From positions 248,001 to 312,000 of the forward strand of contig MBPM02000010.1 in NCBI GenBank assembly GCA_001695595.3: a DNA stretch of 64,000 nucleotides, in the 5' to 3' direction. How positions within the stretch are numbered: position 1 is the stretch's first letter; the number at the start of each line of letters is the position of its first letter. This DNA comes from Plasmopara viticola. Taxonomy: Eukaryota > Oomycota > Peronosporomycetes > Peronosporales > Peronosporaceae. This document shows positions 35,824-48,990 of this stretch, in pieces. The notes below the pieces were generated by a model, which was given only the letters and a program-made list of their open reading frames with translations, was not told the DNA's origin and did no database searches. The position numbers were made by a program, and so were the translations under genes.

Positions 35824-35988
35824 TTGGGTGTCCCACAGTATGTGCCAACTTGACATATAAGAGAAATAGTCACATTCTAGAATATCGAGATAGAAGAACA
35901 CGTGGCTACAAGTGAGTTAGAGCCTATAGTTTGCTTTATTCCTATGAATTTACTTTCCATTTTGCACTGCGACAATCACATTGTTATA
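35809..35988 (+). repeat. copia-2 3' LTR
   Basis: 180 bases, TGTAACGACC to TTGTTATA, preceded by a polypurine tract (GAGGGGGAG, 35800-35808) and followed by AGACC (35989-35993). Three substitutions against the 5' LTR. Confidence 0.93.
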
Positions 35989-35993
35989 AGACC

Positions 35994-38900
35994 TTCCTCT
36001 ACATCGTAAATTGACTACCAAAATTCATGCAAAGGCTCCGAGATGGTTCGTACGAGCAGTTCTCTTGATCGAACAACTTGCTAGCTATATAAGAAGGCGA
36101 CTGCACTTGCGGGCATTCCGCTGCCAAGCAGCGGAAATGGATGATGGTGTTTATGCTCTCAAGCCGAGTCTAAGATCGAGATCTTGTAAGTAGATTCGGC
36201 GGTGGCTGTGGCTTGGGAGGATGAAAGACGTAACATCTCCTCTTCTGATTTTAAATGAAAAAGCTGGTCACTTATGCGAATTAATCACTCATTATTAGGT
36301 ACGCGTGACGTTGACTGTCGTGTCTGAGAGGCAGAGACTAAAGCTGACTACTTGATTTATAATGATCTACACCGGGGCATGGGAGGTCCTGAAAATACGC
36401 AAGGAAATAGTTGAAAACAGTGTAGCGCTCACGTGTTTTTGCGTTCAAGCAAGAGAGGCGTAAATTTAATTCATAACTCATAGGCTAAGGGAGTTGATGG
36501 TTTCCATTTAAGACACCACTCCCCGTGCAAGATTTATCCAACTCAGACTCACAGAGTGCAATGAGAAGGCTGTTGATTAGTTTTAGATTATGACTATTTA
36601 AGTCGACACAGAAAATTTATAGCGACGAAGACGACGATTAAATTTCTAGACGAGCAAGCTGTCTGTAGAATACTGGACAATGGTGTGATACAAGTTCACT
36701 TCGTGCACTCTGTAGGTAAGGTTAACAAGTTGCTACATATATGAAAGCTGGTGGCGAGAGTAGAATAAGTACCAAAAGATAAGACAGTGCTTTTTCTGTA
36801 GTGATGCGGCTGATGAGCATACTGGGGCGTACCTTTTTCAGCAGACCATATACCCAGGCTTAAACCACGAGTTTTTCCAGTACTACAACAGGAAAGCAAA
36901 AAATAATGCCGCAGACGTAAGCGTGGATAGTCAGTGTAGTAATGACCACTTGATTTGACGTGGTCAAAAGTGTCTTTTGTTTTGGAGACAAAGACGTAGT
37001 GACTTTCTTTGCCCTAGAAAAAATAGAATTCAATATAAAGATGTTGCTTATACACTGGAAAAAAGAGATGGTATACTCGGTCCTTCGTATGTATGTGGTC
37101 GAGTCTGGCCATGATAACATAAGATCAGGCAAACTTCTGTTATGCAATGAAAATACGTGTATGATCTGTTCGTAATCAAACAAGTTTCTGAACTGCAAAT
37201 ATTTGAACAAGTGTTTACTAGTGAGCATGTTGACAAGTAAAATAATGTGGTTGCGAGCGCATGAGAAAACAAGACTTTTTAGAGTGACGCAATGAATTAT
37301 GATCAAGTCAATCGATGAAGACGTATAAGCCTATCTAGCCCGAAGAATTTACAAGCCTGACGAAATAAATGAAGGCTAATCACATAAATGCTTCTGCTCG
37401 CCGGAAGCAATTCCACTGAAGTTCTTGCACCAGTTGTGTGTATGCAGAAGTTCGCGCTCACGCCTAGCCTTACCCAGGATCGAGAAGAGGATCATATAAA
37501 TGTGAAAACTCTACACTTAAACTTTCATCGAAAAAGTACCCGTGTGGAGCTTCATTTAGTCACATAATAAACAGAAAACACCATGTGTGCGTCATGCGCA
37601 CAAAACCCTTCGAACTCGAACAAGCCACTTGTGAACATGAATATACCTTACATTAGCCACGATGAAAAAAAAGATTTGGTACAATTTGTGGAAGGCTGTC
37701 GTTTTTCTGGCAAAAAACGAGGCAAAGCATCGTGAATAATCTGTACGATCTCCGGATTGAAAGCACTAGCTACTGCTAATGTAGGCGACGAAAAGTATGT
37801 CTTAAAGATCGACTACGAAGCGTGGTCTCGGCAGAGTCAATCATTCATGAAGAGACGCTAAAAAATGAGACGTGGCAAATCTTTAAATGCAACCAAAATG
37901 TCGGATGGATCTAGTCATGTGGCCACCTCGATAATCTTTACGAAAGCTTAATTGATGCTGTTGCCTCACAATCGATCCGAAACACGCTGGTTAAAACAGT
38001 CTTTTTACAGAGGAGCAGTGGCGTACCTGATGTTGGAAGCTCAGTCGCATCTTGCAAGCTTTGTTCAACAAGTTATCCGCAATCGTACAAATTTATGGCT
38101 AAATCACAAAGTTTACTTTTGGTCAAGCCTTAAGAACCTAAACAAAACGCAAGACTTTGTAGCACGCTCAGTGTGTATGTACTTCTAATGCAAGTAAAAA
38201 AAGTACAAGTCGGATCAAGAATATTATGTTGTTTTTAGTAACTAAGGCGTTTTTTTAGTTCATAAATATTGAACAGTCGTCTACCGAGGTGTCGTTTTTT
38301 TCTGTATGCCTTCTCTAAGCAAGGTGCTATTTAATCACAGCACATCTGGAAGCTCATTACAGTCAATTTTATGCTCATGGAAGCTAAGTTTTTTTAAAAC
38401 CTTCAAAGCCTTTCAGAATAAAATAATCACCTTTGCATCTGATGGATGCAAAGCTCGCGAAAGTTTTAAGACCTCAGACTTCATGGGCTTGAGATATCGA
38501 CCGCGTTTGCAGCCCTGCCCACAGGACAAACGTGTCTCGGCCTTCAACCGATACAAGCAACATCTATGCTCTACGTCTTAAGCAGTGTAGACCCTGGTGA
38601 TAGCACCTACTGTGGGATTAAACTTTGAAGAGCTATCCACTCTAACTTTCGTAAAAAAGAAGACAATTACTCTCTTTATGATTGGTTAGTAGAGGTCTTA
38701 ATTGCGGATGAAATGGTGCGCAAGGCGTTTGGATACGCTTACCTTGCAATACAAATGCCGACCATTTATTTATAAAGTCACTTCATCTGAGTGTTTCGGG
38801 ATTGAAAGAACGTAAAAAATTAAATACTACCGACGGCAAGTAACTCCGCCGGCGAGAACGCTTCTTCCCTGCAAGCGAAGAAGAAATGAACGTAAAAGAA

Positions 38901-40430
38901 ATTTCCATGAACTTAAGGAGTTGACGGTCTTTTATTTCTACCGCTCCCTATACAGATCGAGATGACTGTGTTCCTGGACGACTTAAGCGTAGGTTCGTCG
39001 AGCTTTCTGCCCAGTTGTTGCAGGCAACAATAAAATAGCCACAGCCCGGTGCTCGTCCAGATCACCGTTGCGGGGCAGCAATTTGTAATTAGAATCTGGG
39101 GAGGGTATCTGTGGGCAAGTAGACCCCGGTCCGCTCCCTGTGGACTGACTGTTGCCGAGAAAGAAACATCTGCTGCGAGGCTGCAGCAAAATCAAGCACA
39201 TGATTGGTGCTTATCCCAAAAAAAGACAATAAAATGGATGCATATTTCGCGTAAGGGCTTTAAATGGTCCCTCGCAGAAGTCGCGCTTTCGCAGTCGGAA
39301 GAAAGCTAGTCACTAGCAAGGGCGGTGCGCCCTTTTGAGAAAGAATCGAGTCCCTACAATTAATGTTTAGTTGATACACACCATGCCTTAAAGAGCTTGA
39401 CAGCTTTCGAAGGAGAAATCAGCAACAATGACTGGCAAATGTGCTTATAAGTGTACGTACACTGCCGATAGCGCTTTGATATTGAATAATATAGCTCCAC
39501 TGGCGAGTAATGAATCACCATCAATTGCTGGTTTGAACTGTTTCAGTCGCGAGTGGGTAGCATGGGTTCGTAAGCCGTAAATGAACCCTTTTTTCAGGTG
39601 AGTAGTGACATTATTACACAAGAAAGTTCCACAAACTGCAAGATACAGGGGGAATCCTAGATCTAAGATGGGTAGCAAAGTACCACCAAACGCTTTTAGC
39701 ATGAAAATGATAGGCAAGTAGAAGTTATCCGTTTTCTGGGTGTCACGTATAATCTCGTCCTTGTGGACGAGAGAAATACCTTTTCCGCAGATCGACAAAT
39801 TTAATCGTCGCTCAGTTACGGTTGGGGCGCTTAAATCGAATTAGAGCTACTAAACCGCAAAGAGCTCGTAGCTACGAACTCTCTGGCAGAGCTATGTTGG
39901 GAAACACCTCCAAGATGAGATTTGAAGAGCAGGAGACCTTTATGACCACCTCCGCGGAGCGGTGTTATTGCGTAATCAACCATTTTTAGGCGGGAGGCAA
40001 AATATCTGCACTCGTTCCCGAGATGTTGTCCCCGAAATCCAAACGGCAAGTGTCGAATAATGTATGGTTGAGACAAGCTGATCGACGCATTGGAACCTAA
40101 TGTAGCACCAATCGCAACGAAGAGCGCATAAAGCAATATGTCCAAACGTACATTTTTAAGTGCACTGGTTTGGTAGATGGATACTTCGACTCCAAAAGAT
40201 GATATTTGATGCCGAGTTCACGGCGGTTAGCTGCGAGGGACATGTTATTGGAGTCGTCAGTGATGCTACAAAGACTTTGAAAAGCTCGAACCTCGTTTCA
40301 CGTTCGGTCACACCATTATTTCGCTTAATACGGGCTGACCTCCTGACACTTGCTCACGAGCTAATTAGGAGGATCAAGTCTGATTTTAAGTGCCTATCAC
40401 AATATTTGAAATACTCGATTTCATACCAGC
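35994..40430 (+). repeat. right arm of inverted repeat, outer part (unit R, copy 3)
   Basis: Pairs in reverse with 25.25-27.9 kb and directly, in order, with 8.4-12.4 kb. 36070-37700 is nearly identical to 26.2-27.8 kb. The 37.77-39.08 kb section has no partner in the left arm but does have one in 9.4-11.1 kb, so the left arm lost it. Short frames (37952-38188, 39445-39798 minus, 40160-40438) are not consistently open in other copies; none is called a gene. Confidence 0.65.
36722..37306 (-). pseudogene. unidentified reading frame in right arm
   Basis: Exact-length (585-base) partner of 26600-27184. Open for 148 codons from the 5' end, then stopped at 36860-36862 (GTT TAA, where the left arm has GTT GAA). 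The left-arm stop codon is sense here (SLSPKQKT). No recognised domain. The two copies carry different stops in one frame, but high DNA identity and absence of an ATG at the 5' end keep coding status uncertain. Confidence 0.3.
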
Positions 40431-41500
40431 ATTTATAAAAATGTATTTCGATCTAAGGAGGCAAAAAATAGGCTGATCCTTGAAGTCCAAGTAGGTCGTA
40501 GAAAAATGAAAGCTATCACGGCTTCTTCTACGCACATAGGCGTTTAGTATCTGAGAAAGTGACATTTGCACAGGAACATTTATAGAATGCGGGTATTTTA
40601 AAGCCCTTGTCCGATCTAATAAAATGGGAGCTGGGCGAAGTAGTACTCGAACGTGTTTAATTTCATCATAAATTGCCTCTAAAAGTAAACTTTCTTTACC
40701 TTTTGACAGACAAGACAAAGCTCTAGCGTCGTTTGTGACCCTTCAACTACGACATCGAGTGCGCATTGTTCAACACGATGACAACAAAAATGAGCGGGCT
40801 ATCCAACTACAGTATTGGCGGAGTGGGGCTACCGTGCAGAATTTCCTCGTTAAAGTCGTTACGTGCTATGTATAAGCACTGGTTAAGATCCATGAGCTTC
40901 TTTTCAAGCCTTCGTCCTTTGTGACCAATTAGATCACACGTGTTAAAGTGGGGCGATTAATGCACTTATTTATCCAAAAAAGTACTAGGATATCTGTCAA
41001 TAAAGAAAATTGTAACTTTCGCGTCAGACCCAAGTCTTGCAACCTCAATGCGTTTGCCAGCGCAAATTTGCGCAGATAATATTGTAAGCCGGCCCCTGTC
41101 AGAAAAATCTAATATTTATTGACGTATGAATGTGCCGGCCATAAAAATGGATGTCTTACTAGAGCTCTTGGATTCACTACAGGCAGAATTGCGGTTGTCG
41201 GGTAGACGCCAAACGCAAATTTTCGACATTGATCGCATTTACATCGCGATAAGAAAGCAAACAAGCGGCTTTACTTAAACAAACCCGGCAGATTCAGCCC
41301 AAGTCATTTTTTTCTAATGAGGGAGTTTGCCTAGTAGCACAACAATGTCGCATAGATTACCGCTGCATGTTTTAAAATGCTGGTTCACATTTTGAAGCCC
41401 CATTACTGATGTCTACAGAGACCATCTAGGGCAAATTTGGTACACTAAGTAGTATGCAAATTAAAGTGGGACCGACAAAGCTTTATAATTGAGATTACAA
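40431..41500 (+). repeat. outer continuation of unit R copy 3
   Basis: 40690-40860 matches 12820-12950 ('TCTAGCGTCGTTTG', 'GCTACCGTGC(G/A)(A/G)AA', 'TC(A/C)TCGTT'), and 41420-41450 matches 12586-12615 ('GACCATCTAGG(A/G)CAAATTT'). These two pieces are in swapped order between copies, so local rearrangement occurred. No gene. Confidence 0.35.
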
Positions 41501-44500
41501 TCAGCAATGTGTAACACGCATCTACAAATTAAAATCATTTCTTACACTCAGACACTCTAGAGTTTCGGTAACTCATCAAAATCAAATGCTTCCAAGAAAA
41601 AAGAAGGAGGGTTCAGAAGAAGCATTTTTCCTAAATTTTTTATTCATGACCAGTATCTTCCCCATAAAAGATATAATGCTTTGCGGAGTGTCGACGAACA
41701 TAATCAGCAGAGTAGGAACACAACTGCATACATTTTTATTTGACCAAACAAGTACTCAATTACATATGAACAAAGGCTAAAAAATGTTGCTACCATAAGC
41801 GTACCCTTAGATGCAATAGATTCCGTAATTTGACACAGTACAATGTCGTTTGTCGGACCTTCCATGACTCTAAAAATCATACACCATTCATTTTTCATTA
41901 CGGTGTCGACGCGCCTGGCTTTTCATTTGAGGTAATTACGATCATCAAGACATCGATCCGTCCTCATGTGAGTCCTAAGGTGCCTCTGCATAATTTCAAG
42001 TATTGTTCTAACGCATTGTCTAACAAATAAAGCAAATGGAGGTGGCCAAATGGTACCCGTTGCCACAGTAACATAGGCCATAAAAGCGAGAAGCCGAGCA
42101 CATACAAGGCTGTGCGCTTTAAGTGGTCGACCGAGCCCAAAGCTCATTACGAAGGACAGTGGCTTTCCAATGCTGCTAGAAGACCTCATACTGAGACGAG
42201 CGGTGGTCGATCGATGTATATGGCTCAAAGATCGCAATTTCAGAAGAGTACATCTCGGCTCCTCTAAGACCGAAGAGGCCGCGGCCTATTCAATAGCACA
42301 GCCTTCGAGAACATGCTCAAACGTTGATACTCGATCGCGCAAGTCTGCTACTTCTAGTTGAAATGCGCAAAGACAAGACTGAAAGGGCCTCCATCAACGC
42401 TTGCTGACCGCCAGCAAATTCCACGTAGATTTAGTTGAGAAGAGAAGACGCCACTAAAAGCAAATAAGCATCGTGTAAATTAGCATATTTGTATCGCTTT
42501 GCCGAACTCGTGGTAGCCACTAGATACCCTAAGCACAATACGTTGCGATTCGAAAGCAGACGCAAGTGCGCGCTTCGTTTTCGTACCACAAAAGGTCTTG
42601 AGCCGCGTGTTCGGGGAAGGTAGGATTAAGCTCACACACACGCTCGAAATACTTTCTCCTTGCGCCTAGCTTTGCATTGCGCTGAAGCCGGGATATTTCG
42701 AAAATAAGTTCCCTCCAGCTCATAAACTAAGCAATTCGGACTCTGTTGCTTATAGGCGCAAAACAATTTACTCAGGGTAGTTGTTCTTCTGATCGAATCA
42801 CTTGAAAGAGAATTTAATCTCACAAGATATATTTGAGCGAACGGTGGTGGTGACCGCACCTTATAACATTTCATGCAGCCCTAGTTTCTGAGCTTTAACG
42901 TCGCAAAGCTAACTCTTGCGGCAGGACGCACACAGCTGCCGTAATTTTGTGCTAGGACAATCGCTCCGTATAGGCTAACCATTGCTTATACACGTTATAA
43001 AGGTTTTTTTTTAGAAAACCCTCGCGCAAAGCAGATGAGCACACTTCTCAGAACCATAATTTGGGTTGGTAAGGTTGCACTCTCGTTCTTTTCCTGGTCG
43101 AACCTGTTTCCCTTGTGAATAGACATGACGACCCAGCAATCGGTTAGTCACATAGCCCCTAGTCTACTTGACAAACAAGAAATACACTGAGCATTGTCAC
43201 CTTTGACTTCACCATCTTCTTCTTGGTCCTCAACATCGGTGACCTTTAACAAGAGAATCTCAGGTTGGAGCTTGGTCCACTTTATTTAAAAAGAGGCATT
43301 TGCACGGACGATGAGTCTGACGACAAGTCCAAACACTGAATCAAATAATAATTGGATGAACAAACCATCATAGCATCCGTGCTGAAATGAGACATTTTAC
43401 GTTGGTAAGGATCCAGTGTCGATGGGGGATCTAAGTCAGCAACAGTTGATCCATTACTGGCATCAGTGCAACTTCGTCGTCATCGGTATCCAAAGATATA
43501 GTCTTGATGAACTTCGTGATGCGTACAATCTGCGCCTTGTATATTTCCACGTTGATGACGCCAAAAATAATCGACATCATTTTCGTAGTCTATATATTGA
43601 TATTTCAACCGTTCGAGCAACATTTTGTCGGGCGCGGTAGTCCTTCATTTTCTCGATTTTTGATCTGGCACGGTTCATAAAAGGATCTCACGTCTCGTAC
43701 AAATTGTTGATTTTCTGTTGCGAGCAATGCGAAGAATAAGGTGCGACTGGTGCCAAATGATGACCACCTTGCAATTGTTAGAGAGCGGCCATTTACCGCC
43801 TAGTAGAGGCCGATACAAACGTAGAATAGATATCACGAAAAGAATTATCTAGCAGTTGAAGTAAAGCCGCTAAAGATGAACAGCACCTGGATGTTTTTTT
43901 AAAACAGCATCCGATTGCTTCTTATGGGTATTCTTTTCAAATTGAAATGAGAAGGGGTAGATCATTTTGACAATATACTTGCGGGACAATTCCTTCATCT
44001 CTTGGTTTGATGCACGAGTTAGTGCTAGCAGCTCTAAACGCTGTGTCTATGAGCCGCATATCGACTGAGTACATACCAACTTTGCGGCAGCAGGAGGCGT
44101 CTTCTTCATGAGCCTTCCGTCGTCAATCTGCTCATAGCCTTCCTCTTTGTGCTTTCCGCACAGACAGGCTGTGTCTGCATCGCACTGCTCGGTTTTGAAT
44201 CCTTTGTCAAAACGCTGTACTTATCTGGTACATGTATTGTCTAGGCTCGTTGCAGGCGTTTACGCTCACTATCCTGTCACTGCAAATAACACCGAACCAC
44301 GAGGCGAGCCTTGTTTGTGGCATTAAGTGCAGAACAAGGCTTTGAATCCCATTCATTTCATTGTTTTATATGGATTGGCTACGACATGGAGCACAAGCCA
44401 TTTAGTACCTATCAGCTAAGGTGCTCGAAATTGCCATCAAGACGGTTGGTCAAGAGACCACAAAAAGGTGCCTGACCGTGCTGAAACTGGGAATCTAATG

Positions 44501-45100
44501 ATCAAAGTCGATACGGCGCAAGATAATGTCAAAGCTGTTGCATCGCTCGTGAAAAGCTTTATGTAACTGGCGGGCGAATGGGAGATCTAAAGCTTGGATG
44601 CTGTAGCCAAGCCAGTCGCTACCTAACATTCCGTCTGTAACATTAAATGCGATTTACTGTTATGTGACCACAAATAATTGTTTAAATATACGGGCGATCG
44701 AATCACAACATTTCTTTCTATTAGTATTATATTTTTAGATAAAGTAGCCGATAACTCGCTAGAGTGTGCGGGCAAAAAGTAAATTAAAGTGCTAGCAACT
44801 ACGCTCAATGCCTCTAATTAGAAGCATAGCCCCTTCAGTCTTTTTCGTAAACCTATGACAATCATACAAATGTCTTATTAAACAAAAGACAAAAATTTGT
44901 AAAGGTCAAATAGTCACTCAATTATGAAAATATGATATGACAGTCTACTTATTAACTTTCCGTGAATTAAGTGATGGATATATCGACATGCTTGGGTTGA
45001 AAAAAATAGACATTCTAGTCAAAGCCATTTGTCCATAGAGATTGTAGTAGCCCCACACTAATGTTCCCTAGCTGTCGTCGTATCCACACAACTTCATTGA
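41501..45100. other. AT-rich intergenic stretch, nothing recognised
   Basis: About 3.6 kb with short frames only. A few peptide scraps (for example YFHVDDA near 43550) are not enough to claim a reverse transcriptase. No RNA gene, signal peptide or clear repeat partner was found. Confidence 0.4.
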
Positions 45101-45149
45101 TGCAGTCACTTGTTTATCTTCTAAGCTTAAGTCTTTTCATATTTGTTGC

Positions 45150-45560
45150 TTTGAAGTACAGCTTCCCAGCAAGACATTAGCCTTGTTTTGCTAGTAGAAT
45201 GTCCGTCGCCACAGTCACCAGCCCAATCTGCATTTAAATACGTGACAACTGTGATCCGTTGTACAGAATGTCAATCGATTTTCTTCAGAGGATATGGACT
45301 CATCTATGTTCCAGTGTAATAGAAATTTTGCTCAGAAGCAACTCCGCTTGGCCACAGCACACTAGATTCAAATCGCCTTCACGCCAGCCATATAGATGTG
45401 ACATCTGGAGAGCGACTACTTCAGCTTTAAAATCATCTTACTCTTTACTTCTTTAGCCTGCGCTCTATTGGCTTTGATCTATATACTCTTGGCCAACCGG
45501 CTTGAAGACCGAATATGGTTAGCCAGCTGACGAAATGTCATTGTCCTGTGCTTAATGTCG
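45150..45560 (-). pseudogene. decayed copia RNase H fragment, copy 3
   Basis: The minus strand near 45190-45240 reads NADWAGDCGDGHSTSK, the copia RNase H motif (DADW.GD..D..STSG), followed by degraded sequence. It aligns with 20640-21060 and 13640-14060, the remains in the other two units. Too short and broken for function. Confidence 0.55.
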
Positions 45561-46639
45561 TAGGCACTTCCAATACAAGGATGGAGCGCAGCAAAGTCTT
45601 CATAAAAGTGACAGAAGAGCTCATGGCTCCCAAGGATCAAGACATGACGTGAAATGCTCGTGTTGATGTGGTCACCAATATTGTGGACCACTGGAAAGAC
45701 AGTGAAGTCAAAGATGACAATGCTCAGTATAAACCTCGCACTTATGACGTTATACAGATTGTCTTAGGAAGTCTTAATGGGCAATTGATACTTTTGAGTG
45801 GCTATAGGCAATTGATATCCTTGTGGCATCATTAATCACTCCAGCATTATACCGCTCGGCATAATAATAACCGTAAAGGATATCTCCGACTTCCTCATTT
45901 AGTATTGGCAGTCGCCATATACCAGATCAGTGCATTTAAATGCACATCCGGGCGTGTTAACCAACTCGTTATCCTAGAATTGAGAGCGTGTCGCTGACTG
46001 TTCAGTCTTTTGTAAGCACAAATTGGGCGAAAAGCTAAGTGACTTGCCCACCGCCAGTAACCAATTTAAGTCGTTACTTCCATTCACTAAAAGCACGGTA
46101 AGAAGGAGAGGACATGACGCCAAAAAAGTATGTTGATCTCTTTTGCGCGCCGAGAAGGCCATCCATAAAATTCCTTCTATGAGATGCAAGAGCGAATTTA
46201 AGTCCGAAAGGAGCCATTGTTACAGCATGACTTGGATATGTCCCGCTTGAAGGTTTTACTTGGCGTCTTAAAAAGCCTGAAATAAGGGCGGTAATAAAGC
46301 TCCTTTGTTCCATTGAATAAGACTGTCTTGGCAATCAGCGTTTCAACTCAAATTCCAATCACCTTGAGTTTTGGATATTATGTCCGTGAGCTCAGTGTCG
46401 AGAATTGCTCATTAAAGACAACTCATCTTCGAGATGCCTTGGCTTTGGCAGAACGAAAATTGGGCGCTAGGAGCTGCGCGTGTGTGAAGCCACTCGCACT
46501 TTTTTCCAACACAAGACTAAACAATCGTGGCTTACATTATGATGAGTTCGCCCAACAATCTTTAGGTAATCGAACCAAAGCTGTTCGTGTGGCTCTCACA
46601 AGTTCTAAGAAGCGATACGCTTATGTTATTTGTACGAAG

Positions 46640-47130
46640 CTCCTGTTGCTCGTAAAAGTGCCTCAGCTCTAAAACACATGCTAGATGAGAGCTTGTGGTT
46701 AATGGATGTCGCTCTCGTCTTTTTACTGCGTTTTCCTCACGAGAAACGCGCAAGCGAGTGTGCAATTTGGACTGCTTTGGATTCGCGAGAAATAAGCTTC
46801 ACACACGAATCGAGCACTTTTCGTAATAAGCTTTGGTCTTGGCCGGCCGCCCAGCGTGTACAACTTTACGTGTACATCCTTTTCCTGGCTTAATGGTCAA
46901 TGCAGCGGTGGTTATGGTAACGTATGGCTACCAGAATTTGCCGTACCGACGAGATTGAGCGCAATTACAATTCTTTGAAGAGTTACAGAGGGCACTTCAG
47001 GACTGACATGAAGCTAGAAGTCTTGGGGATCGTGATTCCTTCTACTACACCTAAAAATCCGCGTGTTTCGAAGAGGCAATGATGTATGACGTTCCAGGAC
47101 CATGAAAGGTCTGATTAATCAATATTCCAT
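46640..47130. repeat. shared decayed block (partner of 23.1-23.7 kb)
   Basis: Loosely aligned with 23110-23720; together with the RNase H fragments and repeat X it keeps the same order as 20.5-24.6 kb. No open frame shared. 45560-46640 was not matched to anything. Confidence 0.35.
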
Positions 47131-47619
47131 CCTTTTTTTATTGCGACAATTATTTTAAAGTAAAGAACTAAACAATTATTGTCAATGTTTATTCGATAGT
47201 CATTTTGCAAAATTCCAGTCGTGAACCTGCTTTGCCGATTGGATCTAAATAAAAATAAAGATAAATAGTTTTTTCGAGCCCGTATCATACGTTTTTCAGT
47301 ACGAATCCTAGGAAGAGCTAGCTTAGCTTTAGGATGTTTGAGACCGTTAAGGATTTGAAACCCGTAGATGCTTCTCGCGTGTTGCTTAGTGTAAGCTTAC
47401 TTGTGTCGGCCCGCCCTAGCGCTCATGCTTCAATATGGGTCCTTTGGCACCCAGTCCACCTCTTTGTGTCGGTAAATTATCTGCTGTAGATAACAGCAAC
47501 AATTACAATCATTTTTTCTTGTATACAGCTTTAAACTCGGATTCCTATTCGATATCATTGTATGAGGAAGGCAATGCCGTTTGATTACTATATCTATAAA
47601 GAGTCGTATTATTTTTCTG

Positions 47620-47970
47620 GCTGCATATGAGCCGAATACTTCATCAACAATCACCATTAAAATTCTCTCGTGTTACGACTAACCTCCGACAACCCAAAGA
47701 TGAACTCAAGACACGCAAATTCCAACGGCTCACCAGTGCTGGTAGGAAGTTCAGAAAAAACGTAAGTTTGACTCTAGGGTAGGTCTCACAGATTGTTACT
47801 TACTCGATCTCCCACCTGAACATGTGAAATAAACAGTGTGGAGTAAAGACCAAGAAAGCCCTTTCTCTCGGCCCAAATAACCAATTCAAACCATCAAGTG
47901 CCTCCAGAATTATAATCGTCATCGATCATAACAACGCATTGCTATTTGCGAGAAGACGAATGTCATTATC
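47620..47970. repeat. repeat X, copy 3 (partial)
   Basis: Weak alignment to 24340-24560 ('AAATTCCAACGGCTCACCAG' against 'AAACTTCCAACGGTTCACAAAG', and 'GTAGGT(C)TCA' shared). Decayed, non-coding. 47970-48690 shows nothing recognised. Confidence 0.3.
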
Positions 47971-48990
47971 AAGGGTGGATATGGCAGATCAGCCCAAGTC
48001 AAATGCGATAATTGTTAAGGAACAATGCGCTTGGCTTATACATCACTTTTATGAAGAATCGCATTTTTGGCTCTAAACTAATATTTGTTTTACATGCTTG
48101 ACAAACCTATTCGTTAATAAAGTTATCAACTTTGCTGAACCCTACGCGAAATCGCGTAGGATAACACTTTGAGCTTACCTAACATAGGAGTTCTTATTTG
48201 CATAAAATGGCAGCTAGCATTTTATTCTTTAAATCGAGTGGATGTACTTGTTGCCGTTTTGAACTTGAGTGGTCTGGTTTAATTTTAAGGGCAGTTTGAT
48301 ACTTACAATTCCCAGTATCTACTACATGGTGAATAGTTTCTCCTCTAGAGCAAATAAAATTTTGCACGGTAGCCTTTAGCCACCTAGAATGTAGCGGAAT
48401 ACCTCACCTAAGTCTGTACATTCTAAGCTTTAATAAATCGCGGCAGATGACATATCGCAAACGACGCAAAAAAGCCTTATGAAAGTATCCTGTGTTGCTA
48501 TTAATAGCTAAAGGTGAAAGAAGACCAGTAAATAATTGTCGATTGTAACTCTATTGATTACTTCAAATAACGAGTATATTGCTTAAGCGGTTATTGCCTT
48601 AGTATTTGTGTCGTTTCCATCATTGCAAACAAGTTTATAATAAATTAAGCCATTTTTGAGCAGCCAATATTCAAATTAAGGCTTGCGGTTATGCAAAAGT
48701 CAACAGTTCTACTATCCACTCAAGCTGTACAGGATGTGCACGCGCTGCTGCAATATTGCCCCTTTATTCCGCAAGGGCGCGCAAGTGTCGTGTTGATGTA
48801 TACTGCATTATACGTCATTATACCTCTAAACAAGTACAAAAATATAGAGAAAAATCCGAATTGGCAACTGGACGACCCTTTCAAAAATTTCGAAAGGCAA
48901 CGAAAAACGGCAATGTTTGCGAATCCAAAGAGTATGAAATCACAGCGCGTTTTTTCGACAGCGCAAATCTCTACAACGGGCTGTTGCTTT

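Larger units (their letters stand above)
31294..35988 (+). mobile_element. copia-2: young Ty1/copia element (tRNA-iMet-primer lineage)
   Basis: A 4695-base complete element with 180-base LTRs (31294-31473, 35809-35988) that differ at three positions. It is flanked by the 5-base target duplication AGACC (31289-31293, 35989-35993). Gene order gag, protease, integrase, RT, RNase H marks Ty1/copia (Pseudoviridae-type). The polypurine tract GAGGGGGAG precedes the 3' LTR. The left arm of the inverted repeat is its natural empty-site homologue. Breaks in the polyprotein and a damaged protease site make it non-autonomous despite its youth. Confidence 0.95.

Noticed and set aside
43416..43640. YFHVDDA as a reverse transcriptase YVDD motif
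   Set aside because: Flanking residues do not fit copia or gypsy RT, and no neighbouring RT motif was found on either strand.
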